Positions 34,171 through 42,782 of a DNA stretch of 64,000 nucleotides are shown here, piece after piece. The stretch covers positions 1 to 64,000 of the forward strand of contig JAFGHX010000276.1 in assembly GCA_016929905.1 (NCBI GenBank), written 5' to 3'. Position 1 is the stretch's first letter. The number at the start of each line of letters is the position of its first letter. The position numbers and the translations under genes are program-made. The DNA comes from Kiritimatiellia bacterium. GTDB lineage: Bacteria; Verrucomicrobiota; Kiritimatiellia; JAFGHX01. The notes beneath the pieces are model-generated. The model worked only from the letters and a program-made list of their open reading frames with translations, did not search any database and was not told the DNA's origin.

Positions 34171-35223
34171 TCAACACCCCACGGGCGCTCCCTGCAGCTC
34201 GCTCGGCGCCACCACCCGCCCCTCTTCCGCCGACAGGTAGGCACCCCAGACCAGCGCCATGGTTTTGAGCGTTTCTTCGCCGCTGGTCTCGAACTCCGCG
34301 CCGCTGGCCAGGCAGTCGACGAAATGCTGTTGAGCGACGGCCAGCGCGCGTGTCAACGTTTCCGGCGACACGTCGCAAGTCGACCGGCCACTCGGGGTGA
34401 TCACCTCGATTTCGCCGCTGGGCCGAACCGCGAGCGTGCCGTCGGTCCCGTAGACCTCCAGCAGTTCCGGGATGCCGCGCCCGCGTTCCGTCCTGTGGTC
34501 CAAGCCCGGGATGGGAAACGAAGCCCAGCTGATGTCGAGGGTGCAGGTGAATCCCTCGTACCCCAGGACGGCCAGAACGACGTCCTCCCCTTTCACACAG
34601 GGATTGACGCGCTGCATGCGGGCGTAGACGGATTCGGGCTCGCCGAAGAAGTACCGCAGAGAGTCGAAATAATGCACGCCCATCTCGTAACCGACGAGCC
34701 GCGGCATGTCCAGGAGGTATGCCTGGCGCGGGACCTTGCCGCCCACGGCGAACCGGCCGCGCGCATGATAGCGGGCGAGCACGGGCGCGCCCAGCACGTG
34801 CGAGTCCAGAATCTCCTTCACCTTCCGGCACCAGTCCTCCCACCTGAAATTCTCGTTGACCATCAGCCGCACCCCGCGCGCTTTGCAGAACGACACGACC
34901 TCCAGCGCCTCCGTCATGCTCGTGCAGAACGGCTTCTGGCACAGGATCGGCAGCCCGCGTTCCGCGGCCAACCGGCACAGCACGGCGTGCGAATAGGGTC
35001 GCACGCAGATGTCGACGAAGTCCAGCTCGGCAACGTCAAGCATCTGCTCGAAATCGTCAAACGCTTCCGCTATCCCGAACTGCGCCGCGATCGGATCACG
35101 CCGCTCGGGATGGCGATCGCACAAGGCCACGATCTGCGCCCCGTCGACAGCGGCCCAGGCGTTGAGCTGCCGCTCGCACCAGGCGCCCGCTCCGATCATG
35201 CCGCCCCGGCGAACGTCCGTCAC
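34171..35223 (-). CDS. Gfo/Idh/MocA dehydrogenase, possibly apiose dehydrogenase-like
   Basis: The product has 350 residues from the GTG at 35223. The Rossmann fold is seen in GGMIGAGAWCERQL, then VALCDRHPERRD and VDICVRPYSHA. The family motif is PILCQKPFC (the usual EKP is QKP here), and NENFRWEDW follows. The C-terminal part has GYEMGVHYFDSLRYFFGEP. The QKP motif, the NENFR box and the RxNP/EDV segment remind me of D-apiose dehydrogenases, and the presence of an ApnO-like gene two genes upstream supports that reading. Substrate assignment is inference. It is followed by the GH-A hydrolase gene and preceded by a repeat-filled 179-bp gap. Confidence 0.75.
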   Translation of the reverse strand: MTDVRRGGMIGAGAWCERQLNAWAAVDGAQIVALCDRHPERRDPIAAQFGIAEAFDDFEQMLDVAELDFVDICVRPYSHAVLCRLAAERGLPILCQKPFCTSMTEALEVVSFCKARGVRLMVNENFRWEDWCRKVKEILDSHVLGAPVLARYHARGRFAVGGKVPRQAYLLDMPRLVGYEMGVHYFDSLRYFFGEPESVYARMQRVNPCVKGEDVVLAVLGYEGFTCTLDISWASFPIPGLDHRTERGRGIPELLEVYGTDGTLAVRPSGEIEVITPSGRSTCDVSPETLTRALAVAQQHFVDCLASGAEFETSGEETLKTMALVWGAYLSAEEGRVVAPSELQGAPVGC

Positions 35224-35244
35224 GTGTGCCCCCCCTCACCTACA

Positions 35245-35396
35245 GGGGAGAGATGGAAGGGTGGAAGAATGGAAGGATGGGAGAATGAGGCTGCAACGCC
35301 GGCATGCCGCGCGGGGGCCTCCTCGTCCCGCCCCCTCCACTCTTCCACCGCTCCACTCTTCCATCCTTCCACCCTTCCACTCTTCCAGCCTTTCCG
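35245..35396. repeat. Inverted repeat with TGGAAGG-type unit arms
   Basis: The left arm (about 35251-35283) consists of units such as ATGGAAGG, GTGGAAG and AATGGAAGG. The right arm (about 35336-35391) has the complementary CTTCCAC/CCTTCCAT units. The centre carries ACGCCGGCAT and a GCGCGGGGG block, both closely matched in the element at 63093-63287. It lies between the Gfo/Idh and PPC-domain genes. Confidence 0.8.
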
Positions 35397-35402
35397 GTCC
35401 CC

Positions 35403-35846
35403 TCACGGCACCAACAGCCGTGCGTGCCTTTCCGGATCCACGGTGCGCGCCGCTCTCGTATCGAGCAATTCCGTCACGATCACTTCCAGGCAATAGCCCA
35501 CGCTCACATCCCTGCCCACACAGCCGGTGATCGTCGAGTCCTCCCGCCCGCAGGCCACGTGCACGTGCACGGTTGCCCGGCCTTTCTCGTCGCGCACCAA
35601 CGTGCCCGTCCCCGTCGCCTCGCGCTCCGCACCGAGCGCGCGGCGGATCGCCCCGCGCTTGCCGCCCGCCTCCAAGACCGCCCCCACCGTCAGGGAACTG
35701 CCCGCGTCCAACGCGCCCAGCACCAGAACCGCCGCCGCCGCGATCGACTCGCGCTCCGCCAATCCGATCAGGCTCTCGACAAGCGGCTCTCCCGGATCCA
35801 GCCGCACAATGAACGTGCGGCCCTGCCTGGCTTGCGAGTATTTCAT
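35403..35846 (-). CDS. PPC/DUF296-domain protein
   Basis: The product has 147 residues from the ATG at 35846, preceded by GGGAGGGG; an upstream start would add seven residues. Nearly the whole length is one PPC (plants-and-prokaryotes-conserved) domain: FIVRLDPGEPLVESLIGLAERESI, AAAVLVLGALDAGS, the GREDSTITGCVGRDVSVGYC stretch near the end and VIVTELLD. Prokaryotic members are stand-alone trimers whose function is mostly unknown; the fold occurs in plant AT-hook proteins. It sits between the Gfo/Idh and ApnO-like genes in the same direction and 30 bp after the latter, which suggests a role in the sugar pathway. Confidence 0.75.
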   Translation of the reverse strand: MKYSQARQGRTFIVRLDPGEPLVESLIGLAERESIAAAAVLVLGALDAGSSLTVGAVLEAGGKRGAIRRALGAEREATGTGTLVRDEKGRATVHVHVACGREDSTITGCVGRDVSVGYCLEVIVTELLDTRAARTVDPERHARLLVP

Positions 35847-35876
35847 CAGCCGCGCCCCTCCCGGCATCCGCCCCCA

Positions 35877-36716
35877 TCAGTCCGTACGAATCGTCGTGCC
35901 TGCAAGCGCTTTGCGGCCCTCATACGTACCCGCCGCAATCACCTCCGCTTGCTCCCGCAGCCCCTCGGACGTGAAAATCTGTTTCCAGTCCTCCCGGAGG
36001 ATCCGCCGGTAGCCCCAGTCGCCGATCAGCAGCGCACCCTCCGAGAGCCACCCGGTGTTGCGCCGCCTCAATACGCCGCAGATGATGCCGCCCAGGTGGC
36101 CGCTGATGAAGTCCCAGGCGGCATCCTCGGGAACGCCGAACCGGACGGCCTCGTCGATCGCCTCCTTCACCGCCACTCGGACGGCGATGCCCAGCGTCTC
36201 GGCCACCGCCGGTTCCAGGAACGCCAGCTGCTCCAGCGTCATGCGGTACGAGTCGCCGACGGGGGCGTGCATCTGGCGCGCGATCCGTTCCCCCAACGCG
36301 TACTGTTCGTCCGTGCCCTGAATCAACGCGTTCACGAGGCTCTGTTCTTTCTTCGGAAAGTAATGGCTCTTGTGACTGGGGTGCGTAACCAGATACGCCA
36401 CGTCCGCGCGCGCGGGCAACCGCCCCGCCAGCGGCACCGCCGCGTCCAGCGTGATCAGGATCGCGCCGGACCGCATCCCCGGCACGACTTCACCGGCGAT
36501 CTTTTCCATGAGCGCGTCGGGTACCGCCAGAATCACCGCGTCCGCCTTCTTCAACGCCTCTGCGGCGGGCGTGGGCGACAGCCCCAATTCCTTCAGCCGC
36601 TCGATCCCCGCGGCGCCCGGCTCGACGTACAGCATGTCGAATTCGCTCTCCATCATGTTGCGCGTCAGCAGCACCCCCATCTTCCCGCCCGCTCCGAACA
36701 ATGCCACCGTTGTCAT
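35877..36716 (-). CDS. ApnO-like D-apionate oxidoisomerase family protein
   Basis: The product has 279 residues, close to the family's roughly 280. The start is preceded by GGAGAGGAGGAGC. An N-terminal dinucleotide-binding motif (VALFGAGGKMGVLLTRNM) is followed by VILAVPDALMEKIA, ITLDAAVPLAG and VTHPSHKSHYF, the His-containing loop of the family. The C-terminal helical domain of the 6-phosphogluconate-dehydrogenase-like type has the MTLEQLAFLEPAVAETL and GVPEDAAWDFISGHLGG patterns I know from D-apionate oxidoisomerases. The known reaction is NAD-dependent oxidation with skeletal isomerisation of D-apionate. Its place beside a Gfo/Idh dehydrogenase and GH140-like hydrolases supports an apiose pathway. 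Apionolactonase and later enzymes are not recognised here. Confidence 0.7.
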   Translation of the reverse strand: MTTVALFGAGGKMGVLLTRNMMESEFDMLYVEPGAAGIERLKELGLSPTPAAEALKKADAVILAVPDALMEKIAGEVVPGMRSGAILITLDAAVPLAGRLPARADVAYLVTHPSHKSHYFPKKEQSLVNALIQGTDEQYALGERIARQMHAPVGDSYRMTLEQLAFLEPAVAETLGIAVRVAVKEAIDEAVRFGVPEDAAWDFISGHLGGIICGVLRRRNTGWLSEGALLIGDWGYRRILREDWKQIFTSEGLREQAEVIAAGTYEGRKALAGTTIRTD

Positions 36717-36735
36717 CGCATGCTCCTCCTCTCCT

Positions 36736-38175
36736 TCACACCTCGCCCGCCACGCCGCGCGCTCGGAGCGCCACCGCCCACTGTCCCGGCCCCGGCGCCG
36801 CCAACGGCAGCGCGCCGCCGCCCCGTGCTTCGATCGGGGCCGACCACTTCGATTCGCCAATATCCAGCCAGCGCGCCTCGAGTGTGCCGGGAGCCGATCC
36901 AAGGTCCAACTCCACCCTTCGGTCACCCTCTCCGGTGAAATACACGCCAAACTGCCGGCCGGATTCCGCCAGACAGTACGCCTCGTTCTCCGTTCGGCCG
37001 CGCAGGAGATCGGGGCTCGGTGCCATGGAAACAACGTCGAGCGCGTCGCTGAACATCCGCGCGCTGCGTACGTGCGCCTGGCCGCAAGGCGAAAGCCCCA
37101 CCCCGCCCCGGCCGTCCAGCCAGGGCGGCCCGTCCTTCTGCCGGTGAAATCGAACACTGGCCCCGCCGCCGAACACCGTGCGCCAGAACCGCTCCGTCGC
37201 AATCTGCTCCGACCCCGCCGAGGCATCCTTCCAGTGTGCGCCGGTCGGCCACACGAAAAAGTAGACTTTGGTGTGGTTCACCGGGCGAGGGGTCGACTGT
37301 TGAACCTGCCCGCGGAACCAGAGCAGGTTGTCGTAGTGCGCCTGCCCCGTGTTCCCCCCGTTCTGCGAGATGTCCGCGTACGTGTAAAGGTCCGGGTGTG
37401 AGAGCGTGTGCGCGTGGTCCGCACTCTCCGCCCGGCAGAACCCCAATTCGCTGTCTTCGTCGTGCATATTCCGGCTGTCGCAGACGTGCACCGTCCGCCC
37501 TCGCTCTTGCGCGCGCCGGTGAATGAAGGTCGCCCAGTAGTCGCTGACCGCGTAGGGCAGGCGGCTCTCGTTGTTGATCTGATACAGCACGTGGTCGTAC
37601 GTCAGGCAAAGGTCCAGCATTCGCGCCATGTACGCGTTCTGGTACCGCATCAGAACCGCATCGTTGTTGAGTGCCGGGACCGCGCTGAAAAACGGGTTCC
37701 CGTCCCGCCACACCCACGCGCGCTCCAGCGTCGTGCCTTCGTAGGTGTAGCTGACGTTGTTGTCCGGGTTCCAGGGCTGAAGTTCCCAGCCGCCGTTGCG
37801 GCCGAACGTGCCCGCGTCCCACAATTCGTTCTGCACAATGATCCCGCGCGCCTCGGTCTCGCGCAGCAGCCGCTCCAGCCGGTCCCAGTATTCCGTGTTG
37901 AACTCGTCCAGATCGTACTTGCCGTCAGCACGCCTGCGAAACGCGTACGCCATCCCGTCGTCATTGTAGGGAAACGCGGAATGGCGCGTACTCATCGTGT
38001 TGCGAATGTAATTGCCCCCCACCGACTTGAGCAGATCGAGATGCGCCACCAGCCTGTCCGCCGGCCACTGGAACAGGTTGTCGTCGTCCGTGGCCCCCAG
38101 CAGAAGCACGGGCATACCGCGATACTGCCAGTACATCGGGTTTCTGGCGCAGGGCCGAATGCCGTCTGTTCTCAT
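36736..38175 (-). CDS. GH-A clan TIM-barrel hydrolase (GH140/DUF4038-like), paralogue 2
   Basis: The product has 479 residues from the ATG at 38175 (AACGGAG upstream). It aligns end to end with the gene at 32533: NPMYWQYRGMPVLLLGATDDD, LLKSVGGNYIRNT, RGIIVQNELWD, PWNPDNNVSYTYEG, LTYDHVLYQINNES (NE pair kept), YADISQNGGNTG and NHTKVYFFVWPTG. The C-terminal sandwich is present. No signal peptide is present. It is the first gene of the minus-strand cluster running to the ATP-grasp pair and is divergent from the double-wing GntR regulator, its probable controller. The two paralogues probably act on related glycosides. Confidence 0.7.
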   Translation of the reverse strand: MRTDGIRPCARNPMYWQYRGMPVLLLGATDDDNLFQWPADRLVAHLDLLKSVGGNYIRNTMSTRHSAFPYNDDGMAYAFRRRADGKYDLDEFNTEYWDRLERLLRETEARGIIVQNELWDAGTFGRNGGWELQPWNPDNNVSYTYEGTTLERAWVWRDGNPFFSAVPALNNDAVLMRYQNAYMARMLDLCLTYDHVLYQINNESRLPYAVSDYWATFIHRRAQERGRTVHVCDSRNMHDEDSELGFCRAESADHAHTLSHPDLYTYADISQNGGNTGQAHYDNLLWFRGQVQQSTPRPVNHTKVYFFVWPTGAHWKDASAGSEQIATERFWRTVFGGGASVRFHRQKDGPPWLDGRGGVGLSPCGQAHVRSARMFSDALDVVSMAPSPDLLRGRTENEAYCLAESGRQFGVYFTGEGDRRVELDLGSAPGTLEARWLDIGESKWSAPIEARGGGALPLAAPGPGQWAVALRARGVAGEV

Positions 38176-38300
38176 CGCGCCGTCTCCGTTGAAACCAGCA
38201 CCCCCTCGTCCTGTCTCTAGTCTACCCCCCTCCCCGTTGCTCCCGGCGCCCAAAATCAATCCTGTTGTCACCCTAAAGTTGCCATAGTGCTCATTTTGCC

Positions 38301-38330
38301 TTGACGAAGACCGCGCCGGACCGCCAGTAT
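38301..38330 (+). promoter_or_regulatory. Candidate promoter of the double-wing regulator
   Basis: TTGACG (38301-38306) is followed after 18 bp by CAGTAT (38325-38330), a weak -10. The -10 lies inside a short inverted repeat, CCGCC-N7-C-GGCGG-like (about 38321-38337), which could be an operator. The GTG start is 35 bp downstream. The assignment is tentative. Confidence 0.3.
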
Positions 38331-38364
38331 TCCGGCGGAAACGCGGGTTCAGCCGGAGGGACGC

Positions 38365-39834
38365 GTGAAGCCATCGGAACAATTCTCGGCGTGGCTGAGA
38401 CAACGGGTGGAGACCGGCAAACCGGGCGAGCGGCTTCCTACCGACGATCGGCTGGCAGAGCAATTCGCCATATCCAAGAGCACGGTTCGCCGCCTGGTGG
38501 CGCGGTACCGAGCCGACGGACGCCTGACGCGCATACAGGGCAAGGGAACATTCCTCCCGCACCCACCGCCCCCCGCACCCGTTGACATGGCGTCTGCAAA
38601 ATCCTCCGCCCAGACCGTCGCCGATCATCTGTTGAAGGCGATTCGCGCGGGCGAACTCCGCCGCGGGCAGGTTCTGCCCCCGATCAAGCAGATGGTGTAT
38701 CAGCTCCGGGTATCGGCCGGGACCGTGCAGGCGGCATACCGCATCCTGCAGGCGGAGCAGGTGGTCGTCAAAGCCGGGCGCACGTTCCGGGTCGGCGGCT
38801 TCAAGGACGTGCTGCACCCCGAGGCCGTTCGGGAGGTGGTGCTGTTCTGCGCGAAGAGCGCGGACTTCGCGCAGTTGTTTACGACCGACCCGCTTGCGCA
38901 GGCCTACCGGAAGATGGAGCGCGAACTGCTGGCGAACGGATTCGTGCTTCGTTTCGAAGCGCTCGCCGAACTCGAGATGCGCGCCAGGCTGTGGCGCAGG
39001 CGTCGACGCTTTCCGACCGGTATCGTGTTCAGCCTGCGCAACCATTCGGATTTCGAGGCGGTACGCGACAGCTGGCGCCGGATCGTACGATCAGCCGCCG
39101 CCTTCGACCGCCGGGCCCCGCGCCTGCTGCTCGACGGCAGCGGCACGCCGCTCAAGCGGCGCCCGCGCGGCATGCACCTCATTGCGCGCGGCAATGTGCT
39201 GACTGCGTCGGCCAGGGCTTTGGCCGAGTATATGGTCCCTCGCGGCTGCCGGGAGGCCAATTTCTTTGCCGACCCCGGAAACGCCATGATCGTGGCGCAC
39301 CTGGCCAAATACCGGGCCGAGCTCAAGCACCTGGCCCCCGATTTCGTCTTCCGAATCGTGGCCGTGCCGCGCGCCGACAGGAGAGAGTCGCCCGGCAGCC
39401 TTGCCCGCAAGCTGGCCGCCTCCATCGCGGAGCCGGTCACCGGCCTGATCCTCAAAAAATATCAGGACGTGCCGGCGCGGATCCTGTTCGACGAGACCGC
39501 GGTGCTTCAGGATTTCGCCGAGGTCTACACCCGCTTTCCAAAGGCCCGCCTGTGGGTGTTCATGAAAGACGCGCGTGCCGCCGAGGCGCTGCAGTGGGCA
39601 ACCGATGCGCGAATCGATGTCCCGCGCGGACTCTCGCTCATCAGTTCGGAACACGATCCCGTCTACTACCATCTGGGGCTGACCTGTTGTTTCCCCGACT
39701 ACGAACAGATCGGGTACCAGATGGCCCACGCGCTGATCGGCGACGTCCCTATCGCACGGACCTCGAAGGGCTTCATCCGCACCCGGGCGCTGCTCGTCGA
39801 CCAACTCACAACCGCTCCGCGCGGGGTCCGTTGA
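38365..39834 (+). CDS. GntR/LacI-type regulator with two winged-helix domains
   Basis: The product has 489 residues from a GTG preceded by CCGGAGGGACGC. Two GntR-like winged helices stand in tandem: residues 1-66 (LPTDDRLAEQFAISKSTVRR, then IQGKGTFLP) and about 80-145 (AIRAGELRRGQVLPPIKQM, then QLRVSAGTVQAAYRIL). Residues 155-480 resemble the LacI/GalR effector-binding domain, closing with LISSEHDPVYYHLGLTCCFPDYEQIGYQMAHALI. Two DNA-binding heads on one LacI-type core are unusual: a dimer would offer four recognition helices. It is transcribed away from the hydrolase cluster and is likely its regulator, responding to a sugar. Confidence 0.8.
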   Translation: MKPSEQFSAWLRQRVETGKPGERLPTDDRLAEQFAISKSTVRRLVARYRADGRLTRIQGKGTFLPHPPPPAPVDMASAKSSAQTVADHLLKAIRAGELRRGQVLPPIKQMVYQLRVSAGTVQAAYRILQAEQVVVKAGRTFRVGGFKDVLHPEAVREVVLFCAKSADFAQLFTTDPLAQAYRKMERELLANGFVLRFEALAELEMRARLWRRRRRFPTGIVFSLRNHSDFEAVRDSWRRIVRSAAAFDRRAPRLLLDGSGTPLKRRPRGMHLIARGNVLTASARALAEYMVPRGCREANFFADPGNAMIVAHLAKYRAELKHLAPDFVFRIVAVPRADRRESPGSLARKLAASIAEPVTGLILKKYQDVPARILFDETAVLQDFAEVYTRFPKARLWVFMKDARAAEALQWATDARIDVPRGLSLISSEHDPVYYHLGLTCCFPDYEQIGYQMAHALIGDVPIARTSKGFIRTRALLVDQLTTAPRGVR

Positions 39835-39854
39835 TCGTGGGGCGGTGCGCGTTC

Positions 39855-39888
39855 CTTGCTCGAGAACCTATTCGGGAACTTGCTCGAT
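39855..39888. repeat. Short CTTGCTCGAGAAC-type repeat
   Basis: CTTGCTCGAGAAC is followed by TTCGGGAACTTGCTCGA, two near-direct copies of a 14-bp unit in the 68-bp gap between convergent regulator genes. The same unit recurs at about 43744, 55981 and 56055. Confidence 0.65.
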
Positions 39889-39902
39889 CCGCCCAATGCC
39901 CA

Positions 39903-40691
39903 TTACCGATTGACGATTAGCCCCCCTGTCTTTACCCGCCGCTTTCGATACGCGCGCGGCGTCATGCCCATGTGCCGGACGAAATGACGGGTCAGCGCGC
40001 TGTGGTCGTAGAAGCCGACTTCCTGCGCGATCTGCGCAATGCTCTTGCGCGGATCGGCCAGCCGCTCGCAGGCCTGGTTCACCCGGTACTTCGCCAGGTA
40101 CTGCCGCGGCGACATGCCGAACAGCGTCATGAAACGCCGCTCAAAGGTGCTCAGCGACATGCCCGCCAGCCTGGCCAGCGCGGGGATCTTGATCGATTCC
40201 GGATAGTGTTCGCGCACGTGCTCCATCACGACCGCTAGTTCCTCGTAAGGACGGAATACCGCACGCGCCTTGTCGACATCGCGCGCGATGCCCGCGATGC
40301 CCGCCACCGACCCGTCCCGGCGGTAAAGAGCCACCTTGCTCGTGATGAACCAGTTCACCGCGCCGTCCGCCGCCTGGTTCAGCTCAACCCGATCGACCAA
40401 GTCCCGCCCCGTCTGCATCACGTCCCGGTCGTCCGACTCGTAGGCCTCGGCCAATTCGATCGGACAGATATCGAACGCCGTCTTCCCGATCAGGTCCGCC
40501 TCCGTCCGCGCGCCCATCCGCTTCACGAACGACTCATTCGCCGCCACGATCACGCCGTTCGCGTTCTTGACGAAAAAATGCACGTCTGGCAGATGTTCGA
40601 ACAGCCGGATAACCGAAGCCACGTTGCTCAAATCGGCAAAGAATCGTTCTTTCATAGAGCCCGTCTTCATGCTTGTATTCCCCTTGCGCAT
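39903..40691 (-). CDS. PAS-AraC transcriptional regulator
   Basis: The product has 262 residues from the ATG at 40691, after GAGGGAGGTG. Residues about 15-135 form a PAS sensor: LFEHLPDVHFFVKNANGVIVAANESF, IGKTAFDICP and RDGSVAGIAGIARDV. Residues about 160-255 are an AraC-type double helix-turn-helix: IPALARLAGMSLSTFERRF and IAQIAQEVGFYDHSALTRHF, closing GMTPRAYRKRR. PAS instead of a cupin sensor is common in this group of AraC proteins and suggests sensing of redox or a small hydrophobic ligand. It is divergent from the URO-D family gene, 125 bp away, its likely target. Confidence 0.85.
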   Translation of the reverse strand: MRKGNTSMKTGSMKERFFADLSNVASVIRLFEHLPDVHFFVKNANGVIVAANESFVKRMGARTEADLIGKTAFDICPIELAEAYESDDRDVMQTGRDLVDRVELNQAADGAVNWFITSKVALYRRDGSVAGIAGIARDVDKARAVFRPYEELAVVMEHVREHYPESIKIPALARLAGMSLSTFERRFMTLFGMSPRQYLAKYRVNQACERLADPRKSIAQIAQEVGFYDHSALTRHFVRHMGMTPRAYRKRRVKTGGLIVNR

Positions 40692-40758
40692 GGCCGCACC
40701 TCCCTCAAGCGGCGCCCGGCCGCTGCCGAAATCATACAAGCAGTCGCCCACTAGTGCC

Positions 40759-40787
40759 AAGACAGGATTCATGCCGTGGTGTATCCT
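40759..40787 (+). promoter_or_regulatory. Candidate promoter of the URO-D family gene
   Basis: AAGACA (40759-40764), a 17-bp spacer and TATCCT (40782-40787) each match the consensus at four of six positions. The ATG lies 30 bp downstream with a strong AAGGAGG. The weak hexamers fit a promoter that needs an activator such as the divergent PAS-AraC protein. Confidence 0.4.
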
Positions 40788-40816
40788 GCACCTGGCGCAT
40801 GAGAAGGAGGTCCCGC

Positions 40817-42247
40817 ATGACAGACATGACCACGCTCTACAATGAACGGCTCAGCCGCTACGTCACCGCGCTGCGCAACGAGAAACCGGACAAGATCCCG
40901 ATCCGTCCATTCGTGGCGGAATTCACGGCGAAGTACGCCGGGTTCACCGCACAGGAAGTCACGCACGACTACACCAAGGCGTTCGAAGCCGTGTGCAAGT
41001 GCGCCGCCGACTTCGACTGGGACGCCATGGTCGCGAATATGGTCTACGTCTGGACGGGCCTGACCCAGGCGATCGGCCTGAAATACTACGGGATACCCGG
41101 CATCGACGTGCCCGCCGATACGGGTTTCCAATTCCGCGAGCCGCGCGAAGAAGACGCGTTCATGAAACCCGACGAATACGATGCGCTGATCGACGACCCC
41201 ACCGGGTTCCTCTACAACGTGTGGCTTCCCCGCGTCTCGGCGGACGTCAGCCCCATGGACGGCAAACCGTCCTACCGCAACAACCTCGCGCTTGTGAAGG
41301 GCGGCATGGCCATGCTGCAGTACTTCACGGCGTTCGGCCCGCAGGTGGCCCGTCTGCGGACCGAGTACGGGATGCCCTCCGCCATCGCCGGGATCTTCAA
41401 GGCCCCATTCGACATCATTGCCGACAAACTGCGCGGGTATGTCGGGCTCACGCTCGACATGGTTACACAGCCGGACAAGGTGCTCGCCGCCTGCGAAGCA
41501 CTCATGCCCCACTTGTACAACGTGGCGCTGTCTTCGTCGGACCCGACCGGCCAGGTCCCGATCGGGTTCTGGATGCATCGCGGCTGCGTTCCATTCGTCA
41601 CGCCGGCCCAGTACGCCTCCCACTACTGGCCGACGCTCAAGCCGATCATCGAGGAGCTCTGGAAGAACGGGCGCCAGACGATGTTCTACGCCGAGGGCGA
41701 CTGGAACGCGCACCTCGGCACGTTCGCCGAACTGCCGGACCGCAGTATTCTCTATCACGTTGACATGGCGGATATCGGGGAGGTCCACAGGAAGCTCGGC
41801 CACAAGTTCTGTCTCAGCGGCGGAATCCCGAATTTCATTCTCGCCTACCGCTCCCCTGACGAGGTGCGCGACTACTGCCGCACGGTGATCGACACCGTGG
41901 CGAAGGACGGCGGCTACATCATGGATGCGAGCGCCATTATGCAGAACGACACGAAGATCGAGAACATGCAGGCGCTCACCGAGTTCACACGCGAGTACGG
42001 CGTGTACTCCGACGGCCGAAACGGGCCGCTCAACGCGCGCCCTGCCGACGGCGCTTCGGTAGAAAGCCTGAAGGGTATGGCCGGGCGTCCTGCCCCGAAA
42101 GTCGCGCCCGGCGCGTGCATTCCATGGGCCGAAAAGCGCAAGGAACTGCCCGCGAAGATCGAAAACGAGGCGCTCGCCCAACAGGTGTGGTCCAACGTCG
42201 ACGCGCTCGGCAACATGTTTATCTGGCAGTGCCTGCTCTCGTTTTGA
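40817..42247 (+). CDS. Uroporphyrinogen decarboxylase (URO-D) superfamily protein
   Basis: The product has 476 residues; AAGGAGG stands six bases before the ATG. It has the URO-D/methyltransferase barrel: LRNEKPDKIPIRPFVAEF at the N-terminus, KAFEAVCKCAADFDWDAM, IGFWMHRGCVPFVTPAQYASHYWP, MFYAEGDWNAHLGTFAELP and CLSGGIPNFILAYRSPDEVRDYC near the end. At over 470 residues it is longer than HemE (about 350), and the heme-pathway enzyme is unlikely in this context. Relatives act as corrinoid-dependent methyltransferases or have unknown substrates, and they are numerous in PVC genomes. Regulation by the divergent PAS-AraC protein is likely. The reaction cannot be named. Confidence 0.8.
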   Translation: MTDMTTLYNERLSRYVTALRNEKPDKIPIRPFVAEFTAKYAGFTAQEVTHDYTKAFEAVCKCAADFDWDAMVANMVYVWTGLTQAIGLKYYGIPGIDVPADTGFQFREPREEDAFMKPDEYDALIDDPTGFLYNVWLPRVSADVSPMDGKPSYRNNLALVKGGMAMLQYFTAFGPQVARLRTEYGMPSAIAGIFKAPFDIIADKLRGYVGLTLDMVTQPDKVLAACEALMPHLYNVALSSSDPTGQVPIGFWMHRGCVPFVTPAQYASHYWPTLKPIIEELWKNGRQTMFYAEGDWNAHLGTFAELPDRSILYHVDMADIGEVHRKLGHKFCLSGGIPNFILAYRSPDEVRDYCRTVIDTVAKDGGYIMDASAIMQNDTKIENMQALTEFTREYGVYSDGRNGPLNARPADGASVESLKGMAGRPAPKVAPGACIPWAEKRKELPAKIENEALAQQVWSNVDALGNMFIWQCLLSF

Positions 42248-42304
42248 GAGTAGAAGCGGCGTCCCGTTGCTTCTGCCTTCCGCCCGCCCGGTCGAAGCCC
42301 CCGT

Positions 42305-42580
42305 TCAGCCCAACGCCAGCCGCAGCATCGCCCAGGCGGCCGAACCCCCGCCGAACAGGATCACCCCCGCACAACCCGTGCCCCGGGAAACCGTGAGGTT
42401 CCCGTATCGCTCCGGATCCTGTTCCTGCAGCCGGGGAACCAGCTCGTCGATGAACTCCTTGGCCTCTTTCAGCCCCTTCCCTGTCGCCTCGCGGTAGATC
42501 TTGATCGCTTCGATCTTGCGCCCGTCGGCAAGCGCACTGCCAATCTGTTGGATCTGTTCGGGTGTCGGCTGTTCGACCAT
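42305..42580 (-). CDS. L7/L12 C-terminal-domain-like small membrane protein
   Basis: The product has 91 residues, with GGAGAGATG before the start. Residues 15-47 (GSALADGRKIEAIKIYREATGKGLKEAKEFIDELV, about 33 residues) match the helix pair of the ribosomal protein L7/L12 C-terminal domain (KIxVIKxxREATGLGLKEAK). It is followed by a short linker and a Gly-rich membrane segment CAGVILFGGGSAAWAMLRLAL. The bL12 stalk hinge and N-terminus are missing, so it is not the ribosomal protein. Small proteins with this domain and a membrane tail are widespread and uncharacterised. It converges with the URO-D gene. Confidence 0.75.
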   Translation of the reverse strand: MVEQPTPEQIQQIGSALADGRKIEAIKIYREATGKGLKEAKEFIDELVPRLQEQDPERYGNLTVSRGTGCAGVILFGGGSAAWAMLRLALG

Positions 42581-42782
42581 GGTTCATCTCTCCAGTTATG
42601 CCGGAAGGGCGAAGACGTGGCTCGAGGAACGCCGATCGCTCCGGCGCGCCGTACGGGCCGGCCCGGATCGGCCGGACCAGCCGGGCATGAGTATGGGGAT
42701 CAACAGGCGCAATGTCAACACGGGCTCGCACCGCGCTGGGATGCATGACGACATACAGCTGGCTCCGAACGCTCCCGTTCGC

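Noticed and set aside
32197..35496. A plus-strand open frame of about 1100 codons
   Set aside because: It runs antisense to four good genes on the minus strand (ATP-grasp, hydrolase, dehydrogenase), with Arg/Pro/His-rich sequence typical of GC-rich antisense frames.
40817..42247. HemE (heme biosynthesis)
   Set aside because: The protein is over 470 residues, sits beside an AraC regulator in a sugar region, and lacks other heme genes nearby; URO-D superfamily is as far as the evidence goes.
42305..42580. Ribosomal protein bL12
   Set aside because: It lacks the N-terminal stalk domain and hinge and has a membrane tail; only the helix pair of the C-terminal domain is shared.
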